In this document: piece after piece, positions 8,013 through 17,909 of the stretch
Numbering within the stretch: position 1 is the first letter of the stretch
How the letters are laid out: the number at the start of each line of letters is the position of its first letter
DNA from: an uncultured Bacteroidales bacterium
GTDB taxonomy: Bacteria; Bacteroidota; Bacteroidia; Bacteroidales; Muribaculaceae
NCBI GenBank assembly: GCA_900547755.1
Contig: URIC01000002.1
Location: forward strand, 1 to 64,000
Direction of reading: 5' to 3'
Length of the DNA: 64,000 nt
Position numbers and translations under genes: made by a program
Notes under the pieces: model-generated
Told to the model about the DNA's origin: nothing
Database searches by the model: none
Seen by the model: the letters and a program-made list of their open reading frames with translations, nothing else

Positions 8013-9623
8013 TTATTTATTGGAATTCAGGATTTTATCGTATTCGTCGCTCTCTATTATCCTCAAAGCCTCGACAAATATCGGGTCGGTCGGGTTATAG
8101 ACCTTGTCGTAAGTCTGACTCTCGTAAATATCGCGGCCTATCAGCCCTTTGACAATCATGGCCAACGAGGACCTGGAACGGTCATATTCCTCCTGATTGA
8201 ACTTGACGCCCTCTGCCTCGCCCCGTGCTATTATATCATTCAGCATAGGTTCGGTAACATTGAAACCTGCCACGAATGAGTCATCGTTCTTGTAAGACTT
8301 CTTAATTTCCTTACGATGCTTGTCCACGTATGCCACTACATACCGGTTTATGACATTTTTGGCGCTGAGGTCGCGCAGATATTTGGTGTTGGGCATCGTG
8401 TCCAGCGGCACGAAACGGTCTGGACTTATGCCGCCGCCCCCGTATATTTTTCTTTTCAGCAGGATAGTCTCCGCAGCCTTGCTCTCGTCGTATCTGATAG
8501 AGTCGGGGTGCATCAGCTCTCCGTGGTTAAAGCGGTCCATGAGGTCCATACGGTATGCCTTGGCGTCTCCCTTCTCATAAGGGCGCTGTATGTCTCGCCC
8601 CGTAGGTGTGTAATAGTGTGCCACAGTAAGGCGTATCATAGACCCGTCAGGGAAAGGAACAGGACGCTGCACCAGGCCCTTGCCGTACGTGCGCCGGCCT
8701 ACAATCACACCACGGTCCCAGTCCTGCACGGCTCCGGAAGTTATTTCGGCTGCGGAAGCGCTGTACTCGTCGGCCATGACTACCAGACGGCCATCGGCAA
8801 ACAGCGGCTTCTTCCCTTCCGGTTTCACATACAGACGCTGCACCGGACTGTGGCTGCCTTCGGTATAAACGGCCAGACGGTCCTCCGGCAACAGCTCTCC
8901 AAGGAGTTGCACGGCGGAGTTGAGATACCCCCCGCCATTGGAAGTGAGGTCCAGAATCAGGTTCTTCATACCTTTCTTCTTCAGTTTTTTGAAGGCCTCT
9001 ATGAACTCCTTGGATGTATCGGCGGCAAATTTGTTCAGCTTGATAAAGCCGGTTTCAGGTGTGACCATATAGGCCGCGTCAACGCTATACACCGGTATGT
9101 CATCGCGGGTAACACAAAAAAGTATCGTGTCGGGGACAGCACCGCCGGCCATACGCAAGGTCTTGAGATTGGCTACAGTGCCTTTGGGACCGCGCAGATA
9201 TTTCTTGACATCGTTCTGGGAAATCTTGACACCGGCAATATTGGTGTCATTCACCGCTATGATTCTGTCACCGGGCAGAATCCCCACCTTCTGAGAAGGA
9301 CCGTTGGCTACCGTCGAGATTACGTAGACGGTGTCCTGCACAAGGTTGTACGTAATTCCTATCCCGGAGAAGTTACCCTCGAGCGGTTCATTCAGCTCGC
9401 GGGTCTCCTTGGCGTTTGTGTAAGAGGAATGAGGGTCAAGTTTCTCAAGCATGCCGACAATGGCATCCTCCACCAGCTTGTCCTCGTTCACTGTGTCTAC
9501 ATACAGCTGCGTTATGGCTTGCTCGGCATAACGCAACTTGTTGAGAGGAGAATTAATCTGCGCCACCGCCACAGACACGCATAAAGCGGCCAAAAGCGCT
9601 AAAGGTATAAATATTTTTTTCAT
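8013..9623 (-). CDS. S41 family C-terminal processing peptidase
   Basis: The 536-residue protease has a signal peptide (MKKIFIPLALLAALCVSVAVA) and an N-terminal cap. A PDZ domain spans about 85-170 (GIGITYNL, GILPGDRIIAVND), and the S41 catalytic core holds ILDLTSNGGGY, DEYSASAAEI (Ser nucleophile) and RRTYGKGLVQ (general-base Lys), near residues 285-315. Proteases of this class trim C-termini of exported proteins in the periplasm. A Bacteroidetes-type C-terminal extension of about 150 residues follows the core. Its start overlaps the coaD stop (ATGA). Confidence 0.93.
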   Translation of the reverse strand: MKKIFIPLALLAALCVSVAVAQINSPLNKLRYAEQAITQLYVDTVNEDKLVEDAIVGMLEKLDPHSSYTNAKETRELNEPLEGNFSGIGITYNLVQDTVYVISTVANGPSQKVGILPGDRIIAVNDTNIAGVKISQNDVKKYLRGPKGTVANLKTLRMAGGAVPDTILFCVTRDDIPVYSVDAAYMVTPETGFIKLNKFAADTSKEFIEAFKKLKKKGMKNLILDLTSNGGGYLNSAVQLLGELLPEDRLAVYTEGSHSPVQRLYVKPEGKKPLFADGRLVVMADEYSASAAEITSGAVQDWDRGVIVGRRTYGKGLVQRPVPFPDGSMIRLTVAHYYTPTGRDIQRPYEKGDAKAYRMDLMDRFNHGELMHPDSIRYDESKAAETILLKRKIYGGGGISPDRFVPLDTMPNTKYLRDLSAKNVINRYVVAYVDKHRKEIKKSYKNDDSFVAGFNVTEPMLNDIIARGEAEGVKFNQEEYDRSRSSLAMIVKGLIGRDIYESQTYDKVYNPTDPIFVEALRIIESDEYDKILNSNK

Positions 9624-10084
9624 AGTCTGTTATTTTCTATTTCAGGTAAAAAGTCGGAAACATCCACGCCGTAGCTCTGCAACTCGCGCACCACGGATGA
9701 AGAAATACTGGAATATTCGGGCAGAGAATACAGCAGCACCGTCTCAAGACCGGAGATGCGGCGGTTCACATCGGCAAGTGTCCGCTCATACTCAAAATCC
9801 TGGACAGAACGGACTCCGCGAAGCAGGAATCCGGCTCCCATTTCGGCGGCGAAGTCGGATGTAAGCCCTTCGTAGGCATATACCTCCACGGCCGGTTCAT
9901 CCTCGTAGACCGAGGCTATCGCCCGTATGCGCCGCGCCAGGTCATCGGAGTCGGCCTCACTCTTCTCCGCGTTGGTGCCGATAGCGATTATAATTCGGTC
10001 AAACAGAGGAATCGCTCTGTCCACAATGCTTTTATGTCCGACGGTAAAGGGGTTGAAACTGCCCGGAAAAAGTGCTATGCGCAT
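9620..10084 (-). CDS. coaD: phosphopantetheine adenylyltransferase
   Basis: CoaD makes dephospho-CoA from phosphopantetheine and ATP, the penultimate step of coenzyme A synthesis. The 154-residue protein starts MRIALFPGSFNPFTVGH with the T-x-G-H nucleotidyltransferase motif. It also has FLLRGVRSVQDFEYE and the C-terminal SSISSSVVRE motif, which corresponds to the ISSS-type ATP site. Length is normal. It lies 27 bp after parE and overlaps the next gene by 4 bp. Confidence 0.96.
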   Translation of the reverse strand: MRIALFPGSFNPFTVGHKSIVDRAIPLFDRIIIAIGTNAEKSEADSDDLARRIRAIASVYEDEPAVEVYAYEGLTSDFAAEMGAGFLLRGVRSVQDFEYERTLADVNRRISGLETVLLYSLPEYSSISSSVVRELQSYGVDVSDFLPEIENNRL

Positions 10085-10111
10085 AGGTCAAACAGGGTTT
10101 GTCGCATGATA

Positions 10112-12112
10112 TCAGGAAATCTGTGAGTCATCCTCTATCACAAGGTTGTCGATAATGAAGTTCTGACGGTTCATCGTATTCTTGCCCATGTAGAAATCCA
10201 GGAGCTTGTCCACCGCGTCATCGCGCTTCAGGGTCACGGGGTCAAGACGCATCTCCTCGCCTATAAATTCCCGGAACTCATCCTCGTTGATTTCTCCGAG
10301 TCCTTTGAATCGGGTTATTTCCGCATTGGCGCCGAAATGGTCTATGGCCGCAAGGCGTTCTTCGTCTGAGAAACAATACCAGGTGTCCCGTTCCTCCTTC
10401 GGAGGCTTCTCGGTCTTCGTGCCGGGCCTGCGTTTTGTGTTTTTACGGCGCACGGCCTTCTTGTTGCGCACTCGGAAAAGCGGTGTCTGGAGAATGAAGA
10501 CATGTCCCTTCTTGATAAGGTCCGGGAAAAACTGGAGGAAAAAGGTAATGAGGAGCAGACGTATGTGCATACCGTCCACATCGGCGTCGGTGGCTATAAT
10601 AACTTTGTTGTAGCGGAGTCCGTCTATACCCTCTTCTATGTTGAGAGCGGCCTGAAGGAGATTGAATTCCTCGTTCTCGTACACCACCTTCTGGGTCAGA
10701 CCATAGCTGTTCAGGGGCTTGCCCCGCAGTGAGAACACCGCCTGCGTGCGGGCGTCCCTGGCCTTGGTTATGGTTCCGGTAGCGGAAAGTCCCTCTGTAA
10801 TGAATATGGACGAATCGTCGCGCAGGTCATCGGTCTTGGAATTGGCGCGCAGCATATCCGAATAGTGGACCGAGCAGTCGCGCAGATTCTTGTTGTGCAG
10901 GCTTACCTTTTTGGCACGCTCGCGCGCCAGCTTGGCCACTCCGGCCAGCTCCTTGCGCTCCTTCTCGCTGCGCTGTATCTTATGCAGCATCGCATCGGCC
11001 ACCTCAAGGTTCTTGTGCAGATAGTCATCCAAGTCCTTTTTTACGAAATCACCCACGAATTTATTGACAGTGACAGTGCTGTCCGGAGCTATCTCCCTGC
11101 TTCCGAGACGGGTCTTGGTCTGGCTCTCGAAGACAGGCTCCTGGATACGGACGCTCACCGCGCCCACCATTCCGTTGCGGATGTCGGTGTACTCCATGTT
11201 CTTGCCGAAATACTCCTTGATAGTGCGGCTCACCCATTCCTTGAAGGCGGAAAGGTGCGTACCGCCCTGAGTGGTATGCTGGCCATTGACGAAGGAGTAG
11301 TATTCCTCGCCGTACTGCTCGGTATGGGTAAGGACAATCTCGATGTCCTCCCCTTTAAGATGGATGACCGGGTACAACGGTTCAGAGGTGAGGCGTTCTG
11401 AAATCAGGTCCAATAGACCGTGGCGGGAGATGAAACGCTTGCCGTTAAGATATAGCGACAGACCGGTGTTAAGGTAAGTGTAATTGTTCACCATCGTCTC
11501 CACGAACTCCATGCGGTAAGCGTAGTCGCGGAAGAGTGTGGGGTCCGGGGTGAAGCGCACGTATGTGCCGTTAGGCTCTTCAGTCTTTTCAGGTCCGGTG
11601 TGTTCCACTAAGTCGCCACGGTTGTAGAGTACGCGCACACATTCGCCGTCGCGATAGCTTATCACCTCACATTCGGTAGAGAGCGCGTTTACCGCCTTGA
11701 TGCCGACACCGTTCAGGCCTACGGACTTCTGAAAACTCTTGGAGTCGAACTTACCGCCGGTGTTTACGTCGGAAGTGGCCTGTTTCACTTTACCCAAGGG
11801 AATACCACGGCCATAGTCCCTGACCGTGCAGGTACCATTCTCCACAGTAATGTCTATCTGCTTGCCGAAGCCCATGTTGAACTCGTCTATAGAGTTGTCT
11901 ATCACCTCTTTAAGCAAGACATATATGCCATCCTCCGCATGAGAGCCGTCACCGAGCTTACCGATATACATACCGGGACGGCGGCGCATGTGTTCATTCC
12001 ACGCAAGGGTGACTATAGCGCTCTCGTCGTATCCGCCGGCAGAGGAGGGCTTGGCGGGCTGTTCCTGTCCGTCGGCCAGCGCGAAGAGTCCGGTTGACAA
12101 TTCTTCAGACAT
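10112..12112 (-). CDS. parE: DNA topoisomerase IV subunit B
   Basis: This is the ATPase subunit of a type IIA topoisomerase that unlinks daughter chromosomes. The 666-residue protein has the GHKL ATPase ([33 protein letters not shown]), the transducer domain, and a TOPRIM domain with [19 protein letters not shown] and FKGLGEI. The usual EGDSAGG is replaced by EGLSATG, the form I associate with Bacteroidetes ParE. A Lys/Arg-rich insertion of about 20 residues ([19 protein letters not shown]) interrupts the region before the final domain. The partner subunit ParC is not in the window. It sits in the rex-to-6148 run, 51 bp after the FAH-family gene. Confidence 0.94.
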   Translation of the reverse strand: MSEELSTGLFALADGQEQPAKPSSAGGYDESAIVTLAWNEHMRRRPGMYIGKLGDGSHAEDGIYVLLKEVIDNSIDEFNMGFGKQIDITVENGTCTVRDYGRGIPLGKVKQATSDVNTGGKFDSKSFQKSVGLNGVGIKAVNALSTECEVISYRDGECVRVLYNRGDLVEHTGPEKTEEPNGTYVRFTPDPTLFRDYAYRMEFVETMVNNYTYLNTGLSLYLNGKRFISRHGLLDLISERLTSEPLYPVIHLKGEDIEIVLTHTEQYGEEYYSFVNGQHTTQGGTHLSAFKEWVSRTIKEYFGKNMEYTDIRNGMVGAVSVRIQEPVFESQTKTRLGSREIAPDSTVTVNKFVGDFVKKDLDDYLHKNLEVADAMLHKIQRSEKERKELAGVAKLARERAKKVSLHNKNLRDCSVHYSDMLRANSKTDDLRDDSSIFITEGLSATGTITKARDARTQAVFSLRGKPLNSYGLTQKVVYENEEFNLLQAALNIEEGIDGLRYNKVIIATDADVDGMHIRLLLITFFLQFFPDLIKKGHVFILQTPLFRVRNKKAVRRKNTKRRPGTKTEKPPKEERDTWYCFSDEERLAAIDHFGANAEITRFKGLGEINEDEFREFIGEEMRLDPVTLKRDDAVDKLLDFYMGKNTMNRQNFIIDNLVIEDDSQIS

Positions 12113-12163
12113 AGTCTATCTCGTTACTTATCGTTACAATACTTCTCTGTTTTACTTCACTGC

Positions 12164-12778
12164 TCATTTTATTTTGAACTCAGTGATGATTTTTGGTTCT
12201 CCCGGGGCATCGAGACGTACCTGTATGCTGTCTCCGGGCTTCACGGCCACACCCTGCTCAGGGAACCCGAGCAGGAATATGTCCCCGGTCTTGAGCGTGT
12301 TGTGGCGGCTTACTTCGGAAATAGCCTCATCGGGTTGTTTCAGGAGGTTCCCGGCATCCCAGACCTGCTCCGGCATACCATTGCGGCTGACGGTGAAGCG
12401 GGCCTCCATACACTGCTCGGGAGTCATTTCCCAAAAGGGAGACGCCACCAGCGAACAATCGAAAGACACGGCATTGGCCTGCGGCAATCCTTTGGCAGCC
12501 AGTTCCGCCGACAAGTCGCAGGCACGGGCATTGAGCCATAGGGATACCTCGTTCCAGTAACGCTTCACGAAACGGGGCTCTATTCCTTTGCCGAGCCGGT
12601 CTATACGTATAGCCAGCGAGGGGAAAAGACGGAAATCCGTGTCGAACCCGGGCACATAGAACGGTCGGCGCTCGCGAAGCAGGCAGGAGTCCGTAAGCCA
12701 GCATACGGCCAAGGGTTCCGCCTGGGCGGGAGCGATGTCCCGTTCCGAGTAATTATTCCACAGAGCTATGATTTTCAT
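12164..12778 (-). CDS. fumarylacetoacetate hydrolase family protein
   Basis: This is a 204-residue cytosolic protein. The end has the FAH-family strand pattern TGDIFLLGFPEQGVAVKPGDSIQVRLD, comparable to the GTP-x-GV-x-x-GD segment of 2-hydroxyhepta-2,4-diene-1,7-dioate isomerases. It also has an internal FDCSLVASPFWEMTPEQC stretch and an N-terminal region with the conserved K/R-rich substrate side. The usual metal-ligand E-x-E triad is not obvious, so a catalytic role is uncertain. It follows rex after 6 bp and precedes parE, in a co-oriented block. Confidence 0.68.
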   Translation of the reverse strand: MKIIALWNNYSERDIAPAQAEPLAVCWLTDSCLLRERRPFYVPGFDTDFRLFPSLAIRIDRLGKGIEPRFVKRYWNEVSLWLNARACDLSAELAAKGLPQANAVSFDCSLVASPFWEMTPEQCMEARFTVSRNGMPEQVWDAGNLLKQPDEAISEVSRHNTLKTGDIFLLGFPEQGVAVKPGDSIQVRLDAPGEPKIITEFKIK

Positions 12779-12784
12779 CGTTTC

Positions 12785-13432
12785 TCAACAAGCGCTTATG
12801 TCGGCGTTAAGCCGATTATAAATAAGTGCGAGATGCGCATAAATCGAGGTATTGGCCATGACTATTCCCTCGGCCACCCGCACCCTGTAAGGAGTGAAAT
12901 TCCATATCGCCTTGATACCTGTACTTACCATTATGTCGGCAGTGAGCTGAGCCTTGTGGGCCGGCACCGTAAGTATACCTATGTCGGCTCCTGTGGCACG
13001 TCGCACATCCTCCATATCGTCCACGGAATACACAGGCACTCCGCTGACAGTGGTCCCGATGAGGTCGGGGTCGACATCGAAACCGGCCACAATCTTAAGC
13101 CCGTACTTGGCAAGGCCTTTGTCATGAAGCAAAGCGCCGCCCAAAGAACCGGTACCCACGATTATGGCGTTGTGTACGCAGGAAAAGCCGAGAAAGTCTC
13201 TCAGCGCATCCGCCAGTACGGATATGTCGTAACCTATTCTTGTCTTTCCCTTGATGTTGAGAAAGGACAGGTCCTTGGCTATCTGCGAGGAGTCCACATT
13301 CAGAGCCCGCGAGATACGGGTGGTGGAGACGGTCTCCTCTCCTGTAGCTTTAAGTATTTCAATGTAAGCAAGATACCACGGCATACGTCTCAGCGTAGGC
13401 TCGGGCAATATGTAATTGTCAGTATTAGTCAT
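12785..13432 (-). CDS. rex: redox-sensing transcriptional repressor Rex
   Basis: Rex senses the NADH/NAD+ ratio and represses fermentative and respiratory genes when NADH is low. The 215-residue protein has an N-terminal winged helix (YLAYIEILKATGEETVSTTRISRALNVD and SQIAKDLSF, split here for length), the DNA-binding part. A Rossmann domain follows with VGTGSLGGALL and the acidic ribose-binding strand FDVDPDLIG, then the C-terminal swapped helix. It is first in a run of seven minus-strand genes and has its own consensus promoter upstream. I found no clear Rex-operator palindrome in the spacer. Confidence 0.93.
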   Translation of the reverse strand: MTNTDNYILPEPTLRRMPWYLAYIEILKATGEETVSTTRISRALNVDSSQIAKDLSFLNIKGKTRIGYDISVLADALRDFLGFSCVHNAIIVGTGSLGGALLHDKGLAKYGLKIVAGFDVDPDLIGTTVSGVPVYSVDDMEDVRRATGADIGILTVPAHKAQLTADIMVSTGIKAIWNFTPYRVRVAEGIVMANTSIYAHLALIYNRLNADISAC

Positions 13433-13496
13433 TCACGGGTTGTATGCGCTGTTCCGGCGGAAAGCGGTCTTAAGGGAAACAGGCATTTTCAGGTGT

Positions 13497-13527
13497 CAAA
13501 ATTAACAAATTCCGGCGAGACTGCAAA
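13497..13527 (-). promoter_or_regulatory. Bacteroidetes-type promoter of rex
   Basis: On the minus strand TTTG at 13527-13524, 19 nt, then TAATTTTG at 13504-13497. It lies about 65 nt before the rex start and probably drives the run of genes from rex to 6148. Confidence 0.8.
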
Positions 13528-13581
13528 ATCGGCCTCCTGGCCTCTCCGGCAATCCACAGACAGTGTCACCGGTTGGCTGCC

Positions 13582-16500
13582 TCAGGGATTGCCCACGGCA
13601 AATTTCTTAGTAGCCCGGCGCTCTTTTCCGGTGGCATCGGTAACGGTGGCGCGGTAAAGATATATGCCTCGGGGCACTCTTGAGCCGCCGGCATCACTCA
13701 GATTCCACTTCACGGAGAGGGCGCCGTCGTTGTGCGGAGCCTCTGAGAACCACACTCTGCGCCCGGAAAGGTCAAATACCTCCACCAGACCCCGGACAGC
13801 CTCGTCGGAGTTGATATAGAAGGTAACCGAACTGATGGCGGGGCTGGCATCCGTGTAGATGTCCAGGTCCGGAATCTCGCTCTGCGGAGCAATGCGGAAA
13901 GCGAATGAGCCACGGGTACTGTTGCCGGCGTTGTCCCATACCAGGAATTCAAGCTCATGCTCTCCCTCCACAAGGCCTGTAAGCGGGTAACTTATAGTGC
14001 CTGAGGAAGGGTCGTTGGCTTCGGTGACAAAATAGTCGGCCAGATTGCTGAAGACCTTCTCCGAGTCGACTATGACTGTGAGCATACGGCCCACGCCGCT
14101 GGTGGATATGTTGATGCCGCTCTCGTCGCGCACCTTGGCCTTGAACACCGGGTCGGGACCTACGGCCACGCCGGGACGGAACGCACTGTTATTCAGGTAC
14201 ATATACTGAATTTCAGGAGCTTTGGTATCCTCTTCTTCCACATCGTCCCAACCATAGACGTAGAACCTGTCGGTAGAGCCTATGGCATCAGGCAACGTAC
14301 TGTCAGCCTCCGGGGCCGCGTGGAACGTGATTCGCGCCTGAGTGAAGTTGTTTTCTATTTCCTCGGGAAGGAGCAAGGTAGCCTCCCATTTGCCGTTCTT
14401 CACCGGAAAGTTGCCGGTGAACAGACGGTTTTTGCGGTCGTTGTAGCTTATGACCTTGCCGTCGGTCTTGTCGGCATTTGTGGTATGGCCATTGGTGGTC
14501 ACCACTATCTCGGCGTCGTACAGCACAGGCACTACCGAACCGTTGAAATCGGTAGCCGGAGTGCCGTCCTGGTTAAGGACCGAACCGGTCACCTTCATCT
14601 TACTTAGGCCTGGCACCACCGGATAATCGGCGGCATCCGCCACATCGTCTATCTCCACCCCGGCAAGATTCTCGACCTTGACCTGATAAGATGGGAGGGC
14701 CACACGCATGGCCGGGTCTCCCATCAGAGCAAAGCGATGCTTGTTGTCATCGTTGCCCACATCGTTAATCACATCCATATAGACGCGTCCCAGACGGCGG
14801 GGCAGATTGTCGCTCCCCCTGCGGAAATAATTGCGCCCCAAGGCGTTGCTTACATTCCCGTTAGGCATGACGTAAACCTTGCGGTTGGCGGCTATGGCGG
14901 CTATGATACCGGCATCGGGATGCAGCCACATGGACTCGCATCCGGACACCGCGTCGGAGTCGAAACGCAGGAACTCGCAGGAGGCAGTGTAGAACACCGG
15001 CCACCGCTTGTTGGTCATGGACGTAAGGTCCGTGTAGTTCCACATATCCTCGGCTGTGAGCGACGTGGGGTTGGCGTGTCCTATGTAAGTCCATAACGCC
15101 AGGCCCTCGTCAATCAGCTTCAGCATACGGGTCTTGGCCTGCGGATATGTCTGTTTGTAGGAACCCGTGCCATATTCGTATGCGTCTATGTACATTCTCT
15201 CGTACAGGTTATGACCGCCGCCGTTATCAAGCATCCTGCTATACATATCCTGACTTTGGGTAGCGTGTACCGCGTTGTCTCCGTCATCCGCCAGTATCAG
15301 CACATTATTTCGCCAGGAACCATAGTCAGGAGTCTTGACATACTTAATCAGCTTGTCCACGAGGATACGGGCCTCGCTGACGGACTTGACCGGCATACGG
15401 CCGACGCCCACGCAGAGCTTGCCCTCGCTCATATTGAATGTGTCGCAATCCTTAAGCATGGCTATGTAGTTGTCACTGACGTATGAGTTCTCATCGGTCA
15501 GAATGGGACGTCCGCTCTGATGATTGACATTGCTCTCCCAGGTAAGCACACGCGGATAGGAAGAGTTACGCAGAGCGTCCGTGAGCTTGCGCTGGTCGTA
15601 GGTGGCACGGCCCATGAGCAGGCAGTAACCGAAACGGCTGTCTTCCGGCAGACCGGCGGAACGGTCGTACCACATCTTCATCAGCTTGCGGAAAGCGGTT
15701 ACATCCGGCGCGCCGCTCGAGAACTCGTTGTATATTTCTTCAGGTGTGAGGACATACACCTTCATGCCGTCCGTTTCGGCATGAAGCTGCGCCACTCTGT
15801 CAGCCTGAGATTTATATTCTTTGGGAGAAATAATCAGCATCTGGGGTGTCTCCAGGGCATGGAGGTCCTGATTGCCGACACTGCCGGAAGTCTCGGTAGG
15901 GAGAAAGGTGTCTCCGGAAGTGAAGACGACATAGCGGCGCAGGCCCGTGCCGGCCGGCGCGAACAGCGCCGTGTCGCCTTCCAGGTCGTAAGACAGGGGC
16001 ACCGGAGCCGCCGGGTCCGAGACATCCCAGATAAGGGTACCGCTTTCCACACCCGCCACCGAGAATACCGGATGAGAGCCATCCTTCACATCACAATGGA
16101 ATAGCAGGGGTTCCCCTTTGGTCTTGCCGAGGGCGCGTTCATAAGAACACTCTATGAAGTCAAGCAAAGCATTTGTAACCACTCCGGTGCCGGCAAAACG
16201 CACTGTCAGCGCACTCTTGCCCGGTTCACTCTGATAGCCCTCAAGACGGGTACAGTTTATAGCCGTATAAATACTGCCTGACACGGAGGCGCTTATACTC
16301 GTTGTCCCGATTTCGTCGTCACCTATGCTGTAAGTCACCGTCGCCCCGCCACCGGCTTTGGCGGCGAAGGCCACATTAAAGTCCACATCCTCGTTCACCG
16401 CGCCGGGCACATCGAATGTGAATGTACGGGTAGCGGTGGTACGGAAGTCCTCGCCGAACAGGTCAGAGCCGGACTCTCCGGCAGACACGAGTTCGGATTC

Positions 16501-17028
16501 GTGGAGCAGGTATTGTGTGGCGGAGCTGACGCGCGGGTCATCCGAGCCGTAAGCTGTCTTAAGAGGCTTCGGCTCTTCGGTCTCCCCTTCACGCAAAGGC
16601 GCGTCACTGAGAAAGTAGTAAGAGGACGTGCTGTAGGGATTCTGCTCATGGGTGACGGTGCCGTTCTTCAGAAGCCAGTTCACCGTTCCCGTACCGAAAA
16701 AGGCTATTCCGTCAGCCGTACGCAGACAGGGCTGCAACGGGAGGTCGTCAACGGTGGAGGCGTTGAGCGTCTGTGGCAGACGGCGTCCGCCATAGCCATA
16801 GACACGCACCTGACTCGGGGAGGAGAAGCCCATTTTCTTGAGCTGGTCGTTGCTCAAGAACTGCATCCCGTCCTCCTTGACCCGAATCTTCACCCATTTG
16901 CCCTGTGCCATTCGCGAGGATTGCGCATAGTGGTCTACAGGAAGTGCCGATGCCTCTTGGGCAGAAAAGCCGACACCGCCCATCAGGGCCAGCGCCAGCG
17001 CAGGTATGTGGTAATGTATTTTCAGCAT
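13582..17028 (-). CDS. porU: type IX secretion system sortase PorU
   Basis: PorU is the outer-membrane C25 cysteine protease that cleaves the C-terminal signal of type IX cargo and attaches it to A-LPS at the cell surface. The 1148-residue protein has a signal peptide (MLKIHYHIPALALALMGG to about ASA). The gingipain-like domain holds the catalytic His in WTYIGHANPTSLTAEDMW (about residue 648) and the Cys in FYTASCEFLRFD (about 684). Beta-rich modules follow, with a C-terminal FlgD/CTD-like fold (VEVFDLSGRRVW, PRGIYLYRA). The ATG at 17028 is preferred over an upstream in-frame ATG at 17103 because it directly precedes the signal peptide. porV lies close by, as in Porphyromonas. Confidence 0.93.
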   Translation of the reverse strand: MLKIHYHIPALALALMGGVGFSAQEASALPVDHYAQSSRMAQGKWVKIRVKEDGMQFLSNDQLKKMGFSSPSQVRVYGYGGRRLPQTLNASTVDDLPLQPCLRTADGIAFFGTGTVNWLLKNGTVTHEQNPYSTSSYYFLSDAPLREGETEEPKPLKTAYGSDDPRVSSATQYLLHESELVSAGESGSDLFGEDFRTTATRTFTFDVPGAVNEDVDFNVAFAAKAGGGATVTYSIGDDEIGTTSISASVSGSIYTAINCTRLEGYQSEPGKSALTVRFAGTGVVTNALLDFIECSYERALGKTKGEPLLFHCDVKDGSHPVFSVAGVESGTLIWDVSDPAAPVPLSYDLEGDTALFAPAGTGLRRYVVFTSGDTFLPTETSGSVGNQDLHALETPQMLIISPKEYKSQADRVAQLHAETDGMKVYVLTPEEIYNEFSSGAPDVTAFRKLMKMWYDRSAGLPEDSRFGYCLLMGRATYDQRKLTDALRNSSYPRVLTWESNVNHQSGRPILTDENSYVSDNYIAMLKDCDTFNMSEGKLCVGVGRMPVKSVSEARILVDKLIKYVKTPDYGSWRNNVLILADDGDNAVHATQSQDMYSRMLDNGGGHNLYERMYIDAYEYGTGSYKQTYPQAKTRMLKLIDEGLALWTYIGHANPTSLTAEDMWNYTDLTSMTNKRWPVFYTASCEFLRFDSDAVSGCESMWLHPDAGIIAAIAANRKVYVMPNGNVSNALGRNYFRRGSDNLPRRLGRVYMDVINDVGNDDNKHRFALMGDPAMRVALPSYQVKVENLAGVEIDDVADAADYPVVPGLSKMKVTGSVLNQDGTPATDFNGSVVPVLYDAEIVVTTNGHTTNADKTDGKVISYNDRKNRLFTGNFPVKNGKWEATLLLPEEIENNFTQARITFHAAPEADSTLPDAIGSTDRFYVYGWDDVEEEDTKAPEIQYMYLNNSAFRPGVAVGPDPVFKAKVRDESGINISTSGVGRMLTVIVDSEKVFSNLADYFVTEANDPSSGTISYPLTGLVEGEHELEFLVWDNAGNSTRGSFAFRIAPQSEIPDLDIYTDASPAISSVTFYINSDEAVRGLVEVFDLSGRRVWFSEAPHNDGALSVKWNLSDAGGSRVPRGIYLYRATVTDATGKERRATKKFAVGNP

Positions 17029-17080
17029 ATAGAGATGTCGGTGTTTACGGAGAATACGCAAAAACGCATGTCCCGGTTTG

Positions 17081-17088
17081 CAAAGATA
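17081..17088 (-). promoter_or_regulatory. candidate -7 promoter element of porU
   Basis: TATCTTTG on the minus strand fits TAnnTTTG and is 53 nt before the porU start. The -33 position lacks a clear TTTG, so this is weaker than the other promoters listed. Confidence 0.45.
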
Positions 17089-17174
17089 CATACTTTGCCG
17101 CATATATAACGCGCGCGAAGAGTTAATTATTGCTAAACACCTACTTCGAAGCTGTTTAAAAATACTGCTTTTTT

Positions 17175-17909
17175 TCAGAAAGGAAAGCGCCGCAGGTCGG
17201 CAGCACTGCCATTGAACACATTCTCGTCCACTTTCCCCTCTATGCCGTCCACCTTGCCGGTATGGGAAAACTGCCAGAATACCCAGGATTCCCCGTCATC
17301 CATAGGCTCCCCGTCAGAAAATGAGCATATCCATATCGGATACTCCGAAAAACGGTCTTTGATAAACCTGGAATACCCCTCTTTGTTTGTGTAAAAAGTC
17401 ACCGGCAAGCCGCGCATGGCAAGATAGTCGGCCATACTCTCGAGATTGGACACAATCACGTCATCGTCCACATCCGTCGCATTGTTTTCCAACTCCACAT
17501 CCAGCGCCACACCCATACCCGGACGGACACCGTTCAACGCCTTGCAAAGGTTCATGGCCTGCATTACCCCGTCGCAGTCAAAGCGGAAAAAGTGGTAAGC
17601 GCCCGTACGCAGTCCCGCCTTTTCGGCAGCCTCATAATTTCTGGAGAAAGAGGCGTCGCGGAAGGTCTCCCCTTCGCTCACCTTAATCCAGACAAAACCG
17701 ATGCCGGATTCCCGGACTTTGTCAAAATCTATCTCGCCGTTGTGAGAAGACACGTCGATACCTCTGACCGGATACTTGGAAAAATCCACTTCGGCCTTGG
17801 GGTTGCGGTAAGTGTCCCACGCCCATTTGCCTGCGAATACCACTCCTGCGAGTACCACAAGGAACCCGAGGGAAACCAATATGTCCTTAAACGAGGGTTT
17901 TCTCATCAA
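17175..17909 (-). CDS. GH25 family lysozyme (muramidase), membrane anchored
   Basis: The 244-residue protein has an N-terminal hydrophobic anchor (about residues 10-28). A glycoside hydrolase 25 domain follows: VRGIDVSSHNGEIDF (catalytic Asp), WIKVSEGETFRD, GAYHFFRF and ALDVELENN, the D-x-E pair of the active site. It ends with WVFWQFSHTGKVDGIEGKVDENVF. GH25 enzymes cut the N-acetylmuramic acid-N-acetylglucosamine bond of peptidoglycan. The start overlaps the ispF stop by 4 bp. It lies between ispF and porU and may help large secretion components cross the wall, but that link is inference. Confidence 0.92.
   Translation of the reverse strand: MMRKPSFKDILVSLGFLVVLAGVVFAGKWAWDTYRNPKAEVDFSKYPVRGIDVSSHNGEIDFDKVRESGIGFVWIKVSEGETFRDASFSRNYEAAEKAGLRTGAYHFFRFDCDGVMQAMNLCKALNGVRPGMGVALDVELENNATDVDDDVIVSNLESMADYLAMRGLPVTFYTNKEGYSRFIKDRFSEYPIWICSFSDGEPMDDGESWVFWQFSHTGKVDGIEGKVDENVFNGSAADLRRFPF

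Noticed and set aside
8316..9584. Long plus-strand frame opposite the S41 peptidase gene
   Set aside because: The minus strand encodes an intact protease with signal peptide, PDZ and catalytic motifs; the plus-strand translation is low-information.
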